Shown: one piece after another, positions 44,441-56,490 of the stretch
How the letters are laid out: the number at the start of each line of letters is the position of its first letter
Numbering within the stretch: position 1 is the stretch's first letter
DNA from: Lolium rigidum
Taxonomy: Eukaryota > Streptophyta > Magnoliopsida > Poales > Poaceae
NCBI RefSeq assembly: GCF_022539505.1
Contig: NC_061512.1
Span: forward strand, 253,224,510 to 253,288,509
DNA: 64,000 nt
Direction of reading: 5' to 3'
Notes under the pieces: generated by a model
The model's database searches: none
The model's input: the letters and a program-made list of their open reading frames with translations, nothing else
Told to the model about the DNA's origin: nothing
Program-made: the position numbers and the translations under genes

Positions 44441-46322
44441 TCATGACTGATGTTGATTTTCTGCGAAAAAACCCTTGTGCTACAAAAGCCTCGCTTTATC
44501 ACCACCTCATTCTCTCTTCCCTATGGAAGATACTTATGAGCATAAGGTTTTACTATCATAAATACCTCTCTCTGATGAGCGACCGCTACTCTTCCTCAAT
44601 TGTTTCCTTTCATTTGAACCAATATAAGTGCAGCGACACTCTCCATGGATTTTGGTTCAGGGCCCAAAAGGATTTTAGCAATTCCAGGAAGATTTATATG
44701 TCGACATATGTAGACTTTCTCATATACGATTCTCATGAATCAGTATCATTTGTGGAATTCTCATTGTGCCTCTCAACTCGTTGTGACTTCCCATAACAAC
44801 AGACTCAAGGTGTTTCGATGTCTGAGCACACAAAAATGTGTGGACACTGTGCTGGTCCTGGATGATACACATCCTTCAGGTGTCATTCAACCTTAGGTTG
44901 AACCACATTTAGTGATTGGGAGACCATCTCTTTTGTTCCAACAAAAGTAAAGAGAACTTAGTCTCATATGATCAGAATACTCCCCCTGTTGCTCTCATAT
45001 AGGGAGACGAGTGGTTTGTTAGGTACCTCCACTCAATCTGATACATGACCAAAATGACACCTTTGTCACTAATAAATATATTGGCAGATTATTTGCAATA
45101 AAATGCAAATTTCTGATAACCTGAACCTCTAGTTCAGTTTCTTAAGTACGCGGATCAAATGTCAATGACATTTCTTAGCCATTTTCCGGCACGCATTCTG
45201 TGTGGTACACATCTCACCCTAATGCCAGAAAATGTCCTTATTGCAAAAGCAAGCAGCGTACAGGCCGCAAGTAACTCCCTTTTCAGGGTTAAGGTATGTG
45301 ACGGATTAACAATCATACCATAATTATTTCTCATATAGATCCCAAATATATGTGAGGGCCCATGACATACGCCGGGGTGGTAATATCGGATGCAACCAAT
45401 TACCGCAGATGGGAATCCTATTTCCACATACAAACTGCAAGGGGACGTAGTATTAAACATGTAGCGTGTGATTCCGCATGTTACCACCAACTAAATATTG
45501 GCAAATCACAATTCTGTAACATTGGCCATGCAACTTTGACTCTCTTTCAGAAGAGATCTAGCCAAACCATTGTGGGTATGTACAAAATATACTGAATATG
45601 ACTACTGAATGTTCGCGAATCAAATTCAATGACAATTTCATTCCAATGGCATTATCCCACGTTAGGACACTCTGCTCTAAATTCTTCAATTTGAGCACTT
45701 AATTCAGTATTCACATGGTTTTGTGTGAATAGTACACACATAAGACCATCTTAAAGATGCATGTGTGCAACCACGAAGCACCAACATAACCCACACAATG
45801 GTTGAGTAATCCACATACATTCTTGAATGCTTTCAAGAGTAATGTGCGGCTCATTCTGAATTTTAAGGTGAGAGTGCCTTAAAATTAATTCCCCTATGGC
45901 ACGTCCAGTGCACATAAAATCTAATGATTGTTGGGAATATTGCAACAGTCAAGTGTTCGTCAACAGAATTATCAATAATTTCTCTAACTTCCCATACCAT
46001 GGTGATAATGGAGGAAAAATTATTGTGTACGCAACAAAATCGAGTATGAAATGATTCATACACTCAATTTTCTCAACTATCATGTCCTCGGGACATAATG
46101 TTGCGAATTATACTACATGTACTAGTACAATTATAGGCTAATGATATTTGGGATAACCAGGAGACTACACGAGATCTCCAGGACATCTTGGGAACAATCA
46201 TCCACAAGCATATCATCATTGTAAAGGAGTCATTTTCCTTATACAATGCCAGAATATTTTCTGGTTGTTCCTTTGAAGTTGAACCTCAATCTTATCCCAT
46301 TGAACTTATTTGCCTTCTCCGA
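44441..46322 (-). pseudogene. Copia pol and gag remnant, 5' part
   Basis: Continuation of the Copia element after the Gypsy insertion. 44445-44530 (minus) reads a decayed RT start, ENEVVIKRGFCSTRVFSQKI, comparable to the Copia motif KARLVAQGFSQ. The rest, to 46322, is AT-rich with no open frame longer than about 100 codons and no recognised domain. At 46323 the sequence changes abruptly to the duplicated cassette, so the 5' LTR is lost or lies elsewhere. Confidence 0.6.
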
Positions 46323-46958
46323 TAAGGAGGCAAGGAAATTCACGCGAGAATGGCAGCGGATTCGGCACTATTCTAGCACAGCATGAAACACAAACGCCAA
46401 CGCGACACGAGGATAGGAGCCCAGGTGCGCAACAACGCCAGCATAGGAAGGTCGTGGGACGCCAGCGTGTGGGATGCAAACATGAAAGACAAGAGTAAAG
46501 GGAGGACAAGAAACCGACGAGGCAGAAGGGTAGATAGAAAGAGAACTAAAAATGTGTAGAGGCATTCGACGAAGGCGGAGGCCACCTGAATAGGCCCTCA
46601 CAGAGCGGGCACAACAACCAGCAGCACATGGAACCCCCTCCCCCCACTCGGTTCCCATCTCTCCCCGCCGCTCACAACCACCACAACCTCCTCCTTCTCT
46701 TGGTCAATCCTCGTCAACCACCTCAACGTCAAGCCTGGTGCGGCGGAGAATCATGAATACACATGGAAGCAGGGCAATGTCATGAAGAGCTTGGCCGGTC
46801 AGGAGAAGGCAGCAAGAGCGGCAGCGACGGAGCTCCCGCAAAGCATGTGGTTGGGGGCAATATGTGGACAGCGGAGATAACAGTGCTTACATAACCTACC
46901 AGCCACATTCACTTCCTAGTAACATAGGTAGTAGATCCGTGTTGATATCAGTGGCGAA

Positions 46959-47475
46959 TAAGGATGTCAATTTTACCCACGGGTACGGGTACCCGCGGGT
47001 ACCGTACCCGCATGGGCAGGGTATGGGTACACTTTCATGCCCATGAGTAGTACCCGTACCCTGCCCGTTAAGTCATGGGTAGGGCACGGGTAGAGCCTCG
47101 TATCCGCGGGTATACCCATACCCTGCTCGTTTATTGTTAAATTCTTACGTGACACGTTCACTTCTGCTGACTTATGAGTTAGAATAGGGAAATGTGATTT
47201 TTATATTATGTTAATTGTTATGTGCTCAACTACCTATTATTAAGTTGAGATAATTAATTTTTTTAATTGAAATTGTTATCGATAAATGTAAATTTGTGAT
47301 TGACATGTGTACAATTTAACCTACCCACAGGGTACCCAATGGGTACGGGTACCCGCCGGGTATGGGTATGGGTAAAGTTTTATACCCATGGGTGCGGGTA
47401 TGGGTAGAAGTTTGTACCCATTGACTATACGGGTATGGGTATGGTATTACTATACCCTGCCCATTGCCATCCTTA
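46959..47475. mobile_element. hAT-type MITE, 517 bp, 8-bp TSD GTGGCGAA
   Basis: Ends TAAGGATGTCAA and TTGCCATCCTTA (inverted, one mismatch). Flanked by GTGGCGAA at 46951-46958 and 47476-47483. The interior near both ends is rich in GGGTACGGGTACCC-type words (46976-47130 and 47328-47460), which can pair across the element and within each end. No coding capacity. Confidence 0.9.
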
Positions 47476-47659
47476 GTGGCGAAGGACGAAAAAAATTTGA
47501 GGTCGGGCGAAATTTTAAATCGTAAAAAAATGACGCAAAAGAATAAACTGTTTTGACACATTAATAGTTTATATGATGGTAAGCATAGTCTCTCAGTAAT
47601 ATGGTAATAGCAACATGTTAAATATAAGTAGAACCTACAGACATACCGATAATGAAGCT

Positions 47660-48157
47660 TTAATGCCGTCTAGAAGTTCCAGGCAATGGCAAAGCTCTAC
47701 TTTGCTTTTGAAAATCTTTTTTAATTTCACCAAGATCAAGACTTTTGAATATCCCTCGCTCGATGTAGCACACCATCAAATCATTAAGCCAACCATCAGA
47801 CATCTTGTTGCGCAACTCTGTCTTGATAATCTTCATAGGTGAGAATTCTCTTTCAATTGTTGCCATCCCCACCGGTAAAAGCATTGCCAACTCAATAAGG
47901 CGGTAAACTGTAGGAAACATGATGTGCCTTTCAAGTTCAACCATCTTTTTAGCTAGGCTTGCAATGTCAATACAAACTCTGAAATCTTCAACTCTCTTCA
48001 TATGAACAAGGAATAACTTAACGGAATATTCTATATAATCTCTCTTATAATCCGAGAAATCATCACTATAAATCTCTGTAAGACGAGCAAGCTTACTCAC
48101 ATTGAACCTAACAAATGAGTCTCTTGGATCAGAAATTCTGAATATGTATAGATGCAC
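47660..48157 (-). pseudogene. hAT transposase C-terminal fragment
   Basis: Reads DPRDSFVRFNVSKLARLTEI and then the hAT dimerisation region: LIELAMLLPVGMATIEREFS, MKIIKTELRNKMSDGWLNDL and FIER-like CYIERGIF. This matches the hATC domain of the ZMYM/DUF4371-associated plant hAT group. The N-terminal zinc finger and catalytic core are missing, so it is a remnant. Confidence 0.8.
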
Positions 48158-48429
48158 GTATCGTATATGGCCAGATGACTAGATAGCACGTCCTGGCAGC
48201 GATCGCACGTCCCGGCGGCGATCGCACGTCCGGCCCAGCTAGGTAGCAGCAGCCCAGTTCGCGTCCGTTGAGCCCATTTCCTCTTTTTCCCTTTCGTTTT
48301 TTCTTCAGAAACGAACACAGCTTGTACAAAACTGTTTGTATATGTATAGATGCATATATATATGCGATTTTTTGCAAAAAATCAAGGTAGGGCAGATGCC
48401 ATACATTGCCCAAAGGGGAGACATGTATC

Positions 48430-48560
48430 TTGTTACATTGCTACATCTTCCACCGGCTCATTTTTCTTTGGGGATTCATGTTTGCCACTGCTATGAGTAA
48501 GTTGAGCCCCTCCATGGTCTCACACCTTGTCACCACAACCTATATCTTCTTGCATAACTT
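48430..48560 (-). pseudogene. acidic exon cassette in copy B
   Basis: Counterpart of 16400-16540. The minus strand contains LVQVMQEDIGCGDKV followed by the serine/histidine and acidic blocks. Broken upstream and downstream. Confidence 0.4.
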
Positions 48561-49119
48561 GAACAAGAATAGCGAGGTAGCAGGGATCGCAGCCGCCGAC
48601 GGCAACCACGAGACGCCCACATGAAGAGCATGGTGAGCCCCAACTAGAACAACAGCCGGGGAAGCAAGCACGAGTGAGAATGCGGCGGGAGCTGGCCACC
48701 AAAGCTAGATCCTCGGGGCACGTGACCACGAGGCAAGAATTTTCCCGCAAGAATGGCGATGGCTCCGACACACTTCCTGACCGACCTGATCACCAGGCCA
48801 CCCGAACAACAACAGAGCAGTGCCGGACACAGACGCGACACATGGATATGAGCGCCCGGTGCATAGCAGCGGCCCATAGGAAGGTTGTGGGATGCAAACA
48901 TTTAAGAGATGAGTAAAGGGAGCACTTGAAACGAAAAAAAAACTGAAGATGTGGCGGCACTTGATGAAGACAAAGGCCTCCTAAAGGAAGCCCTAGGAGA
49001 GCGAGCACGTCAAGCAGCCATCTCTCCCTGCCACCACCTCCAAGGTCAACAGAGGCCTAGTGTGGGGGAGAATCACGAATAAGCGGGGAAGGGCCAGCGA
49101 GGCACAAGGTTAAAGGGAT

Positions 49120-50640
49120 GTAAAGTACAATCATAGAAATATCTAATATGTAAGAGCAAACCTGCTAAGCAATTCTTGTAGAGACATGTTCGGAAGGTTG
49201 TCATTCATGGTTTACTTATGCTCAACGATGAACAACTTGGTACTCGTCCGTTCTTTGCTCAATGAGAATGCCAAAGTTTCATCGAGAACATGCAAGTCTG
49301 CGTCCTCCATACCTATTAAGATGAAAAGTACACAATAATAAGAGCCATAAGATGCATACGTGGATCAAACAAAAAACGCACATATTATTGGCAAAACCAA
49401 GTTCATAGATAACACTTTTACAAAATCATATTTATAAAACCATGTAAATAGCGTTTTCTAGCAAACAATCAGCTGCTATCTACTGATGTACGAGGGAATT
49501 AACCATTATAGTGTTCCAGGTTATTTCAATCTGCTACTTGACAAAATTAAATCATGTGCATTATCAAAACAAATGAGAGGAACAGTGCCGCAACAAGTAA
49601 TTAAACAATTTTTCTTTGTTGATGTTATTGATTTGTCCTAAAACTAAATGGCTTTACACTAGTTCATACATTTTTGGGGTACACTCTGGGACCACGCACT
49701 TGTTCTCGTTTTCTGTAAAGTAAGTGTATGGTTCGAACTCCTATTTAAGGTTCATTTGCAGTTCGAATTAGGATAATTTGGAACAAAAACTCCTGTAAAT
49801 CTTTATGTAGAAAATTAACAAAACTCTGAGCCATGCGATTCTTCTGGTCAGTATGTGTGATGACATCAAAAAATCTTGCTGTCAACCTATGTCAGGAAAC
49901 TTTAGTAACTCAAAACTGAAAATGGCAAACAGGGATGTAGAAATTAAGGTTTGTAATGATGAAATCGCTACATCCCACCTCTGGAAATACTAGTTGTTAA
50001 GCATCTATGGTCCATCCATAGTAGCAAAGATGTTTTTATTTGTCGATTCCTGGCCTGCTGGCTGGTTCGAATCGTGTTAAATACCGGCGGCTGTATCATA
50101 TTCCGTTTCTATGATTGACCAGACACCCTTGGGGTTAGCACTATAACCAATCAAACATTTTTTTCCTTGCCGGGTCCAGCAAATATTAGCCACATTTCGA
50201 TGTATGGATAACCTTTACTCACATCAAGTTCAACGAGAGATCTCAGAAGTTCGTATTGTTGCAATGTCAAATCCTTTCCAGAGTTGTTTTCACGCTATTG
50301 GACAATACTCAAGTATGCAAGCAAATTTTCTACAGCACAAAGAGTAGCGCTGATAAAAAACCGTTTGGCATCAGCGAAAGAAAGCTGTGGAGACTCCTCC
50401 TGTGGTAGTAATTGTACAGAATGACAGTCGTGTGAATCTGCAAAACCACACAGTAATTGTACAGAATGACAGTCATGTGAATCTGCAAAACCACACAGAG
50501 GTATGATGGTTAGCATCTAACCAGCTACATATTGCAAGCCTTGTATACACAAAGGAACACTTCCTTAATTGTATTCTGGAGATACAAAAATGTATTATAC
50601 ATTTATGCCCCTCCCCCCTGACACACACACACACACAAAC
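49120..50640 (-). repeat. R-family repeat copy 5 (R5), within copy B
   Basis: Same blocks as R4. A local 54-base direct duplication is seen at about 50406-50500 ('agtaattgtacagaatgacagtc…tctgcaaaaccacac' twice), which R4 does not have. The degenerate exon at 50330-50440 keeps the LSFADAKRF peptide on the minus strand. A short AC microsatellite follows at 50618-50638. Confidence 0.65.
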
Positions 50641-50936
50641 ACCGGCTTCACCAGGTGATCCCGTCACTTCTTCACCGCATCCTCCATGTGTTCCACCTCC
50701 TCCACCACATCATCTCCTCTTCGTACGCCACATATACCACCCTAGTTCAATTCCTCGCGCCTCCACACAAATGAGCCAGTGAAACGTCTCGCCAGACAAT
50801 CTTTAGGGTTTGGGAATTAGAGCGGTGGCTGGGTGTCAAATCGTGGCTTGCATAGTTGGGATTTTCTTATGTTTATGCCGATTATGAAAAGTGTAGCTTC
50901 AATTGTTGCACTTAGGCATGAAAATCTCAAGACTCA

Positions 50937-51370
50937 AAAATAGCAAAACCGTGAAGGAAATGGAAAAATGAAACACATAAAAAAAAGTATAAGTATAACA
51001 GGCATACAAGCCGCAAACAAATCAAGACTATGGTCATATGGCAAAGATAACAATTGGATAAGTACTGGGACAACAATTCTTGAACAAATGAGAACTGGAA
51101 CACAAGTTGTAGAGCTAAACGACATAGACAAATGCGAAAAATAGTACTATAAACAATTCATGAAATTAACAAATTGACAAACAATGGTTTTGAGCCTGTG
51201 TGGTTGAATTCCTCATCGATAGATAGGTTTGTAAGGCCAGCATCCAGCATAATGAACTACGAAAATAGTACTATAATGGTTTCATGAAAGTGCCAAACTA
51301 ACAAACAACGGTATTGAGCTTGCGTTGCTGAATTCCTCGTCCATAGATAGATTTGTACACCCGCTAGCAT
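50937..51370. repeat. R2-related segment, uninterrupted by the Helitron
   Basis: Aligns with 3540-3652 joined to 6317-6500 ('aaacacataaaaaa', 'catacaagcc', 'tcctcatcgatagatagg'). A second short copy of its right half follows at 51250-51365. It is absent from copy A. Confidence 0.65.
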
Positions 51371-51371
51371 A

Positions 51372-51665
51372 TCATGGGCCATGTAGGAAATTGCCCCATG
51401 GATGATTTGGAAGCACAGGAACGACTGCGTCTTCGAAAGGGGTCAGCCCTCTGTCGTCGCCCTGATGAGCAAGATCAAGGAGGAGGCTTCGCTCTGGGCA
51501 AGAGCGGGAGCCATAGGCCTTGACGTTGCTCTGCCAGCAACCTGGGACGTACACGAGGCGTTTTGTCCCAAACCTGTAACCCACCTCCTAGGAGGCTTGT
51601 AAACAACTTCTTCTCTTCAATGAAATGAAACGCAAAGAGTCCTTTGCGTTTTCTCGAGAAAAAAA
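51372..51665 (+). pseudogene. LINE C-terminal fragment and 3' tail
   Basis: Plus strand 51402-51602 reads MIWKHRNDCVFERGQPSVVA, then KIKEEASLWARAGA, typical of the end of plant L1 ORF2 proteins. It is followed by the same 3' tail as at 18893-18992 (AATGAAACGCAAAG … TTTTCTCGAG) and an A run. Confidence 0.8.
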
Positions 51666-52815
51666 GTAACTAAGACGTTCAACTCTAAACAATTTGCATG
51701 TGTGCGTCACTCTAGTATTCACTAGAGTATGGGAAGCACATGACTTTACTAACTTTCGTTGGCAACGAGCTCACCTAAGATCAGAATATGAATCCACGAG
51801 GATGCCCCCCTTCAAGTTTTGCATATGTAGAACAAACGCCATCCCACGAGGATGCCCCAGCAGGGAAACACAAACTGCTATTGTGTTGTAGCCGTGGTGA
51901 CGGGACATGGAAGACACCCAAGAAGGGAAAGGTTGAAGCATAGAAGCATTGTCAACACCAAAGAACAGGGGAGCATGGCGGCTCCGAAGCGCAAGCGCAC
52001 ATGACAGTAGACCGAGCAATTGGGCAAGCCTCACTTTGCGGTGGTGGTGGTGCCGGCGGCAACCACAGGTAGCAGCTCTGCCCCACGTGGCTGCTTGAGA
52101 GAAAAACGACTTCCTCCAAGACGGGACGCAAAGAAAACGCAGTCCACGGGACACCATGGATCGTTGGAGACAGGCTGAGAGAACTCGAACAAGATTCGAC
52201 ATAACGAGGTAGCAGAGATCGCAGCCGCCTATGGCAACCACGAGACACCCACCTGCAAAGCATGGTGAGCCCTAACTAGGACATCGGCCACAGGGGAAGG
52301 AAACGCGAGGGGTAACGCAGTGTGAGCTGCCCGCCAAGGACAGACCCTCGAGGCATGTGACCATAAAGCAAGGAAACTCACGAGAACAGCGGTGGCTCGG
52401 ACGCTCTTCCGGGACTGACATGATCACCAGGCTACCCTAACGAGAACATAACAGGGACGGACTCGGACGCCAACCGAGGATTAGGGCGCCCGGTGCGCAG
52501 TGATGTCGGCACGTGCGTGGGTGTAGACACGGAAGAGAAGAGGAGAGTGAGAACGAAAGGAAAAGAAACCGAAGAGGCGGCATGGTAGAGAGAAAGAGAA
52601 TCACATGTGTGGAGGCACTTGACTAAGGCTAAGGTCTCCCGAAGGTTACTCTAGTAGAGAGGGCAAGTCAAGTAGCCGACGAGCGCATCTAGCGCGCGCG
52701 GAACACCCCTCGCTCAATCCCCATCTCTCTCTGCTGCCCACAACCACCACCACCTCCTCTTGGTCAATCCTTGTCGACCCCTCCTCGTCAAACTTGGTGC
52801 AGCGGAGAATCAGTG

Positions 52816-53000
52816 AAGGGCATTGGCTGGTCGAGAGAAGGCAGAGGCAATGAAGGAGCTCGGCGAGGCATAGGGTTCGGGGGACTGATAACAAAATACG
52901 TGGAAGGCAGCGTTTACGGATTCTAACGGACACCTTTGTCATCGCGAGTAAAGGGAGTAAATGGTCTCTAGATCAAACGACCCATAGCATATGCGTACCC
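52816..53000. other. unassigned sequence right of copy B
   Basis: Resembles the start of an M cassette ('ggtcgagagaaggcagaggc', also 15270 and 16245) but then diverges. Nothing coding is supported. Confidence 0.4.
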
Positions 53001-53007
53001 AGCAAAG

Positions 53008-53108
53008 TTCTCCGTTCCAAATTAATTGGCGTGGCCTTTTTCCCAAATGAGCGAACCTCCGCACGTCTAGATACTACCGAATCTGACCAAAACTGCCTCA
53101 CGGAGGTA
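53008..53108. mobile_element. possible small MITE
   Basis: Left 'tctccgttccaaattaattgg' resembles Stowaway ends (CTCCGTTCCAAATTA), and the right side has 'ctcacggaggtagta'. The inverted match is short and the borders are uncertain. Confidence 0.4.
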
Positions 53109-53119
53109 GTAGGTAGTAA

Positions 53120-53422
53120 ATCTGTGGATATAACATATATCTTCTTCCATTGCTACATCATAAAGTGGGTCATGTTTTTCACTTCTAGGAGTAAGTTGAG
53201 CCCCTCCATGGTTTGACACATTGTCACCACAACCTATATCTTCTTGCATCTCCACTTCTTCCCACATGTTCATTTTCGATAAGGCTTTAAGTTGAACCTC
53301 TTGTCAGCATAACCAATATCTTCTTCCATTGTCGCTTCTTCCACTCGTTCATTTTCTATTGGGGATTCAAGTTGAGCCCCTTCATGAACATCCACATTTT
53401 CAAGCATTCCTTTGGTTGTTAC
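53120..53422 (-). pseudogene. two acidic exon cassettes side by side
   Basis: Minus strand. 53422-53270 reads GMLENVDVHEGAQLESPIEN, then ERVEEATMEEDIGYADKRF. 53273-53110, shifted by one frame through an overlapping ATGA, reads MQEDIGCGDNVSNHGGAQL followed by YDVAMEEDICYI. The two are clearly copies of one acidic unit and the best-preserved pair in the window. Confidence 0.45.
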
Positions 53423-53584
53423 CAGTGGTGGCGCTACGAGGGCGAGGAGGGGCGGCCGCCTAGGCCACCAATTCGGGAGCAGATTACCCCCCGCATGGCC
53501 CGCCCATGCATCTCCTGCTCGGAGGAAGCCGCAGTACAGGCATGCAGCGCCATTAGAGGATCGAGCAAAGCTTTTTTTGGGTAG
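53423..53584 (+). mobile_element. hAT-like terminus, cut by Gypsy copy 2
   Basis: CAGTGGTGGCGCTACGAGGG is similar to plant hAT ends (CAGTGGCGGAGC…). It interrupts the acidic cassette sequence at 53422. The other end, if present, lies beyond the Gypsy element and outside the window. Confidence 0.45.
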
Positions 53585-53971
53585 TGACATAGGCATCCCA
53601 AATAGGCCTGCCTAATATAGTACCCGGGGTTTATTGAAGGCCCACTACCCGAAGAATAAGAAGACTCGACAGCCCAAGATGTATTTAAGGAAAAGATAGA
53701 GTTGTAATAGGAAGTATTATTTGTAAATCCGGCGGGATGAGTTAGAAACCGTCCCGACTCTGTAATCCTTGTATAGCACGAATCCCTCGGCTCCACCTAT
53801 ATAAAGGGGGGTCGAGGGACGAGAAGATCATCGAATCATTGTCTCCGCAAACCCTAGTTTTCATATTCGTCGAGTACTTTTCGGCTGAAACCTTCGAGAT
53901 CTACTTGCCCTCTACTTCTAACTAAACCCTAGCCTATAATCCATAGGCATTGACAAGTTAATCCCTTGTCA
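53585..53971 (+). repeat. 5' LTR of Gypsy copy 2, 387 bp
   Basis: TGACATAGGCATCC…ATCCCTTGTCA. Several substitutions separate it from the copy 1 LTRs. It keeps the longer form GTCTCCGCAAACC, which suggests that both copy 1 LTRs have lost bases at that spot. Confidence 0.9.
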
Positions 53972-53973
53972 AT

Positions 53974-53991
53974 TGGCGCCGTCTCGTGGGA
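53974..53991 (+). other. primer-binding site of Gypsy copy 2
   Basis: TGGCGCCGTCTCGTGGGA, identical to copy 1. Confidence 0.75.
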
Positions 53992-54017
53992 ATTAGAGGC
54001 GTAAGGATCCGATCTCG

Positions 54018-56490
54018 ATGGCACGTTCAAGATCTTCGACATCGTCAACCGGGAGCAACACTATGGATCGAGGTAAACGGATCGCTACCGGTCCCGTTGA
54101 TTTTGTTCCTCACCCACCCTCCCGTTTGGATGCATATGCGTATCTGGCGGAGCCCTTGGAGATGACGTTCGGAAGGTTCCACTTTCGCGTCAAGAAAGAA
54201 GGATCGTATCGTGTCGAAATTCCGATTTCGTCGGGATCGTCGGCGGTCGATTCTGAATTTTCAAGCTATGCATCATCAACTCGAGTCGAAGAAGAAACTT
54301 CGGCAACACGCTACGTCAGCACCGCAGCAAGAGAGAAACTCGCCAAGATCTTCGCAACGCATCGTCCGGGTCATCTCGCGGACTCATATATAAGCGATGG
54401 CTCAAGCGATGTCGACAGCTACGACTTCGTCGACAAATCTCTCACAATGGGCAAGGTCTTCATCAATCTCAACAATGATGTCACCGAACCCAACATAGAT
54501 CCGAGTACAAAATATCATCGGATTTATGCTATCGAAGATCAAGAGGAAACATCGGAGGCTTTCGATCAATTGGGAAATCCTTTTGTCGATCCCTCGTATC
54601 TAAGGAGAGGTATGGGCACTAAATATGTCGGGCCCACACCACGCGTCGTAGTCCAACTTCCACAGGCAGCTCGGGATAGAGCGGCAAAAGCCATAGATGG
54701 TTCAGTAACCAATGACGACAACAGCTACAGCTCAAGAACCGCAAGCTTATCAATATATGCTCGCACGAACTGCCCGAGAAATAGAAAAACAGACAGCCTG
54801 AGCTAAACAGGAGAAAGGAGGCAGCTTCCGCATCCAAGCAGAGAAGGGCAGATCTAAGTGGACAATCTAGAGTTTCGGGTGATAGCCACAGGAGGCTCGA
54901 ACAGAGGAAGATCAAGGCTACAACACATACCCGAAGCGGACAGAGAGTACTTGGTTCAAAACCTCGACATGTCCTTTATGTCGATAGATACAAGAGGAAA
55001 TATTATCCCTAGGACACCGAAGCTGGGTATATGGCGACACAAGCTTACATCCTCGCATCCAAGCCACCCCCAGGAGATCCAAGGGAAACATTATACAACA
55101 TGGCATTGGCAGGAGTTGGAGCTATGGGGACAAGCTGTTCGTAGCAACGCCTCCCGAAGGAGCAAGCAAGGCAAAATAGTCCACGACCTGCAGCAAGTAA
55201 CGGCGGCAGCTCCGGAAGGACCAAGTGGAGCAAGAGACACAGGAGTACAAGCAAGGGTCGACAGAGCAAGGCAAAGCGAAGAGATCATCGGCAGCTCCCG
55301 GAGCTTAATGACGAGGATATGTGTGGTCTACCTTGTTTCACGAGAAGAGTCCGAAAAACTCGAGTCCCCTCGGGATTCAAGTTACCCGATCACTTCAAAA
55401 AGTTCGACGGCCCGCAAGACCCGGAGGATCGGCTAATCGATTACCTCGAGACGGTAAAGCTAACTGGAGGAACTAGAGCAACAGCCATGCAAAGTATTCA
55501 GGTGCACCTAAGTGGAGCCGCACGATCTTGGATCAAAAAACTTCCGCCAGGATCCATCGACAGCTGGGAAAGTTTCGAGGACGTTTTCGTCAAAAACTTC
55601 AGATCCACATGCAAAAAGCCTGCATCGTTGGAAGAGCTGAGGGCGTGTCGACAAAAGCCAGATGAGTCAATGAGAAAATACATCCAAAGGTGGAACATCA
55701 TAAAAAACTCGTGCAGAAAATATATCCGACGAGAGAGCAATAGATGCGTTTGTCGCAGAATCAGGCGCGGAGATTTTGTCGAGGACTTGGGAAGGACCAA
55801 TCCAAAACAAGTATCCGCGTTGATGGAGATAGCAAATAGATGGGCAGACGGAGAAGACGCTGTCCACAATAAACGACACAGGTCGCCGTAGGAGGACCGT
55901 AGTCGAAATTATCGACGAGGCGACGATTTCCTCGGCAGTATCCGAATTACGACGCCCTGTGGCAAATTTCGGCAGGATTTCGGTCAAATACAGGAGCAAG
56001 CAACAGAGATGATTATCAGAGAAGCAATGAGCAGCGAGGCGATAATAGGGACGACTCCCGTAACAGGCAAAATAGTGGGCCAAGGTTTCCACGACCTTTT
56101 ATGTCTCCCGAAGAAATGCTGAACGGACCGTGCCAGATGCATTTTTTCCTCGATAGCAATGGGAAAAGACAGTCAGGACACCTGCGTAAAGATTGTCGAA
56201 ATTTCCAAGCAATGTTCGGATGTGCGAAAACGCTCACGCACGAGCAACGACAGAGAAACCCTCGGGAGCCTAGGAGCGAAATTCATCTACCGCCACCTCC
56301 CGCGATTACAGAAGGCAATCAACACCAGCTCGGAATAGCGGCAAGCACCAAAGACCACCACCCTATGTTGATCCTAACTCCAACGGAGCAAAGTGTCGAT
56401 GATTCGAAGGGAAGGCCATCCAATAGAGCTCAAAAAGTAATCTCGCGACGGTGTTCATGGCGAGAGAAAATGCCTCCACCAACAGCTTGA
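54018..56490 (+). pseudogene. gag of Gypsy copy 2
   Basis: Open from ATG at 54018 (MARSRSSTSSTGSNTMDRGK) to 54806, so the N-terminal 250 codons are intact here where copy 1 is broken. An extra C (ACAGCCTGAGC) then ends the frame. The capsid core is at 55370-55880 (FKKFDGPQDPEDRLIDYLET, SGAARSWIKKLPPGSIDSWE, IQRWNIIKNS). A zinc-knuckle-like C-x2-H-x12-H-x4-C segment is at 56131-56200 (CQMHFFLDSNGK … GHLRKDC). Several frame changes lie between. Confidence 0.85.

Larger units (their letters stand above)
46949..48420 (-). mobile_element. hAT transposon remnant inserted in copy B
   Basis: The left end CAGTGGCGAA is a typical plant hAT terminus. It interrupts 'gttgatat|aacatg', which is continuous at 16381-16394 in copy A. 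The transposase C-terminus is encoded on the minus strand near the left end. The right border (…aaaggggag|acatgtatc) has no matching terminus or 8-bp duplication, so that side is truncated or rearranged; a 48140-48420 stretch with repeated 'tatgtatagatgca' may be filler. A MITE sits inside, 10 bases from the left end. Confidence 0.65.
46325..52815 (-). repeat. segmental duplication copy B
   Basis: Direct counterpart of 15771-20180. Starts 'ggcaaggaaattcacgcgag' and ends 'cagcggagaatcagt'. Contains M cassettes, R5, a longer LINE fragment and the terminal M cassette. B has an insertion at 46949-48420 and keeps a 640-bp stretch (50937-51574) that A lacks. Copy A is followed by the UBX pseudogene, copy B by acidic cassettes and Gypsy copy 2. 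Confidence 0.75.

Noticed and set aside
46976..47460. GGGTACGGGTACCC-rich tracts as a CRISPR-like or satellite array
   Set aside because: No regular spacer or unit length; they are the sub-terminal repeats of a MITE with exact TIRs and TSD.
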